From an uncultured Oscillospiraceae bacterium (GTDB lineage: Bacteria; Bacillota; Clostridia; Oscillospirales; Acutalibacteraceae), in assembly GCA_900548545.1 (NCBI GenBank), contig URKX01000012.1, positions 1 through 60,110 on the forward strand: 60,110 bases of DNA. Reading direction: 5' to 3'. The first letter of the stretch is position 1, and each line of letters begins with the position of its first letter. A model generated the notes under the pieces. The model was not told the origin of the DNA and did not search any database. It saw nothing but the letters and a program-made list of their open reading frames with translations. Position numbers and translations under genes: made by a program. Shown here piece by piece: positions 59,848 through 60,110 of this stretch.

Positions 59848-59937
59848 GTGAACGAAAAAACAAAGAATGTTTTACTGGTGGCGGCTGGGGTCATCATTTT
59901 GGCAGTGGCGGTTGTGTCCGGGCTGTTCCGGGGATGA
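59848..59937 (+). CDS. 29-residue single-span membrane peptide
   Basis: GTG start at 59848 with a strong AAGGGGGGTGAG site, stop TGA at 59937. The translation is MNEKTKNVLLVAAGVII followed by a hydrophobic run and LFRG: a short charged head and one membrane helix. Not recognised as a known family. The good ribosome site supports translation; otherwise unproven. Confidence 0.5.
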   Translation: MNEKTKNVLLVAAGVIILAVAVVSGLFRG

Positions 59938-59950
59938 GGAAAATTCCCTC

Positions 59951-59979
59951 TTGCTTTTTTAGGAAGAGTGTGATACAAT
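59951..59979 (+). promoter_or_regulatory. rpmE promoter
   Basis: TTGCTT (59951-59956), a 17-nt spacer and TACAAT (59974-59979), 50 nt before the start codon. Confidence 0.65.
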
Positions 59980-60028
59980 ATCTAGCGATTGATTTGAAGT
60001 ATCCAACCGTAAAGAGGTGAAACCGAAG

Positions 60029-60110
60029 ATGAAGCAGAATATACATCCCGACTATCAGGAGACCACCATCACCTGCGCCTGCGGCAACGTGATCAAGACC
60101 CGGTCTACCA
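60029..60110 (+). CDS. rpmE: Ribosomal protein bL31, 5' part (runs off window)
   Basis: The visible 27 codons read MKQNIHPDYQETTITCACGN and onward, the conserved N terminus of bL31, with a CxC pair indicating the zinc-binding (C+) form. AGAGGTG precedes the ATG. The rest lies beyond the window end. Confidence 0.93.
   Translation, partial: MKQNIHPDYQETTITCACGNVIKTRST

Overview
The window looks like chromosomal DNA of a GC-rich, low-abundance-of-phage member of the Clostridia (Oscillospirales/Ruminococcaceae-like). This is inferred from Firmicutes-type Shine-Dalgarno sites and sigma-A promoters, a bL31 gene, a CdaA-CdaR pair, an IspDF fusion, a Sua5-CoaE fusion, a DUF3343-cysteine desulfurase pair, LplB/LplC-type sugar permeases and a TIM barrel-acyl-CoA synthetase fusion. 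No rRNA, CRISPR array or insertion sequence was seen; there is one complete tRNA gene, tRNA-Ser(CGA).

Layout. 1-1.7 kb: a C69 dipeptidase (minus strand) with its terminator and a degenerate tRNA-Ser-like 3' fragment. 1.7-7.5 kb: a visibly AT-richer island carrying two overlapping WYL-domain regulators, three tandem structured RNAs (two of them tRNA-like and each closed by a long perfect end stem), an RNA ligase gene rtcB with a large in-frame internal deletion, and a Ro60/TROVE-related DUF2828 protein with a von Willebrand A domain. This island is the most unusual part of the window: it resembles a bacterial Ro60-Y RNA-RtcB RNA-repair locus, but with a DUF2828 partner, several tRNA-mimic RNAs and a broken ligase. 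7.6-13.8 kb, minus strand: NagB plus an ECF S-component, MATE and EamA transporters, a lipoprotein joining a BtuF-like domain to a peptidoglycan-binding domain; then tRNA-Ser.

13.8-19.6 kb: MalY/PatB-type C-S lyase (minus), a ClC chloride transporter with an RCK_C tail, and an SGNH-MBOAT pair for O-acylation of a surface polymer. 19.7-31 kb: a regulated promoter with a tandem palindromic 47-bp repeat, then a carbohydrate operon (MBL-fold hydrolase, two permeases, a solute-binding lipoprotein, DUF5107-TPR protein, GH36-like glycosidase). 31-35 kb: MFS transporter, LysR regulator, DUF3237 protein and an esterase-fold protein whose nucleophile serine is alanine; the MFS and esterase promoters share a 21-bp-spaced direct repeat.

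35-42 kb: purine operon purE-(M29 peptidase)-purM-purN-purO-AICAR formyltransferase-purD, in which the usual PurH activities are on two separate proteins. 42-60 kb: TIM barrel-acyl-CoA synthetase fusion, DUF2461, a small ACT-like protein, an apparently iron-regulated DUF2325 gene, exonuclease-BRCT, IspDF, DUF3343 with a cysteine desulfurase, CdaA-CdaR (c-di-AMP), DUF951-RF1-Sua5/CoaE-lytic transglycosylase, M18 aminopeptidase, a VanY-fold protein that has lost its zinc ligands, a 29-residue membrane peptide, and the 5' end of rpmE running off the window.
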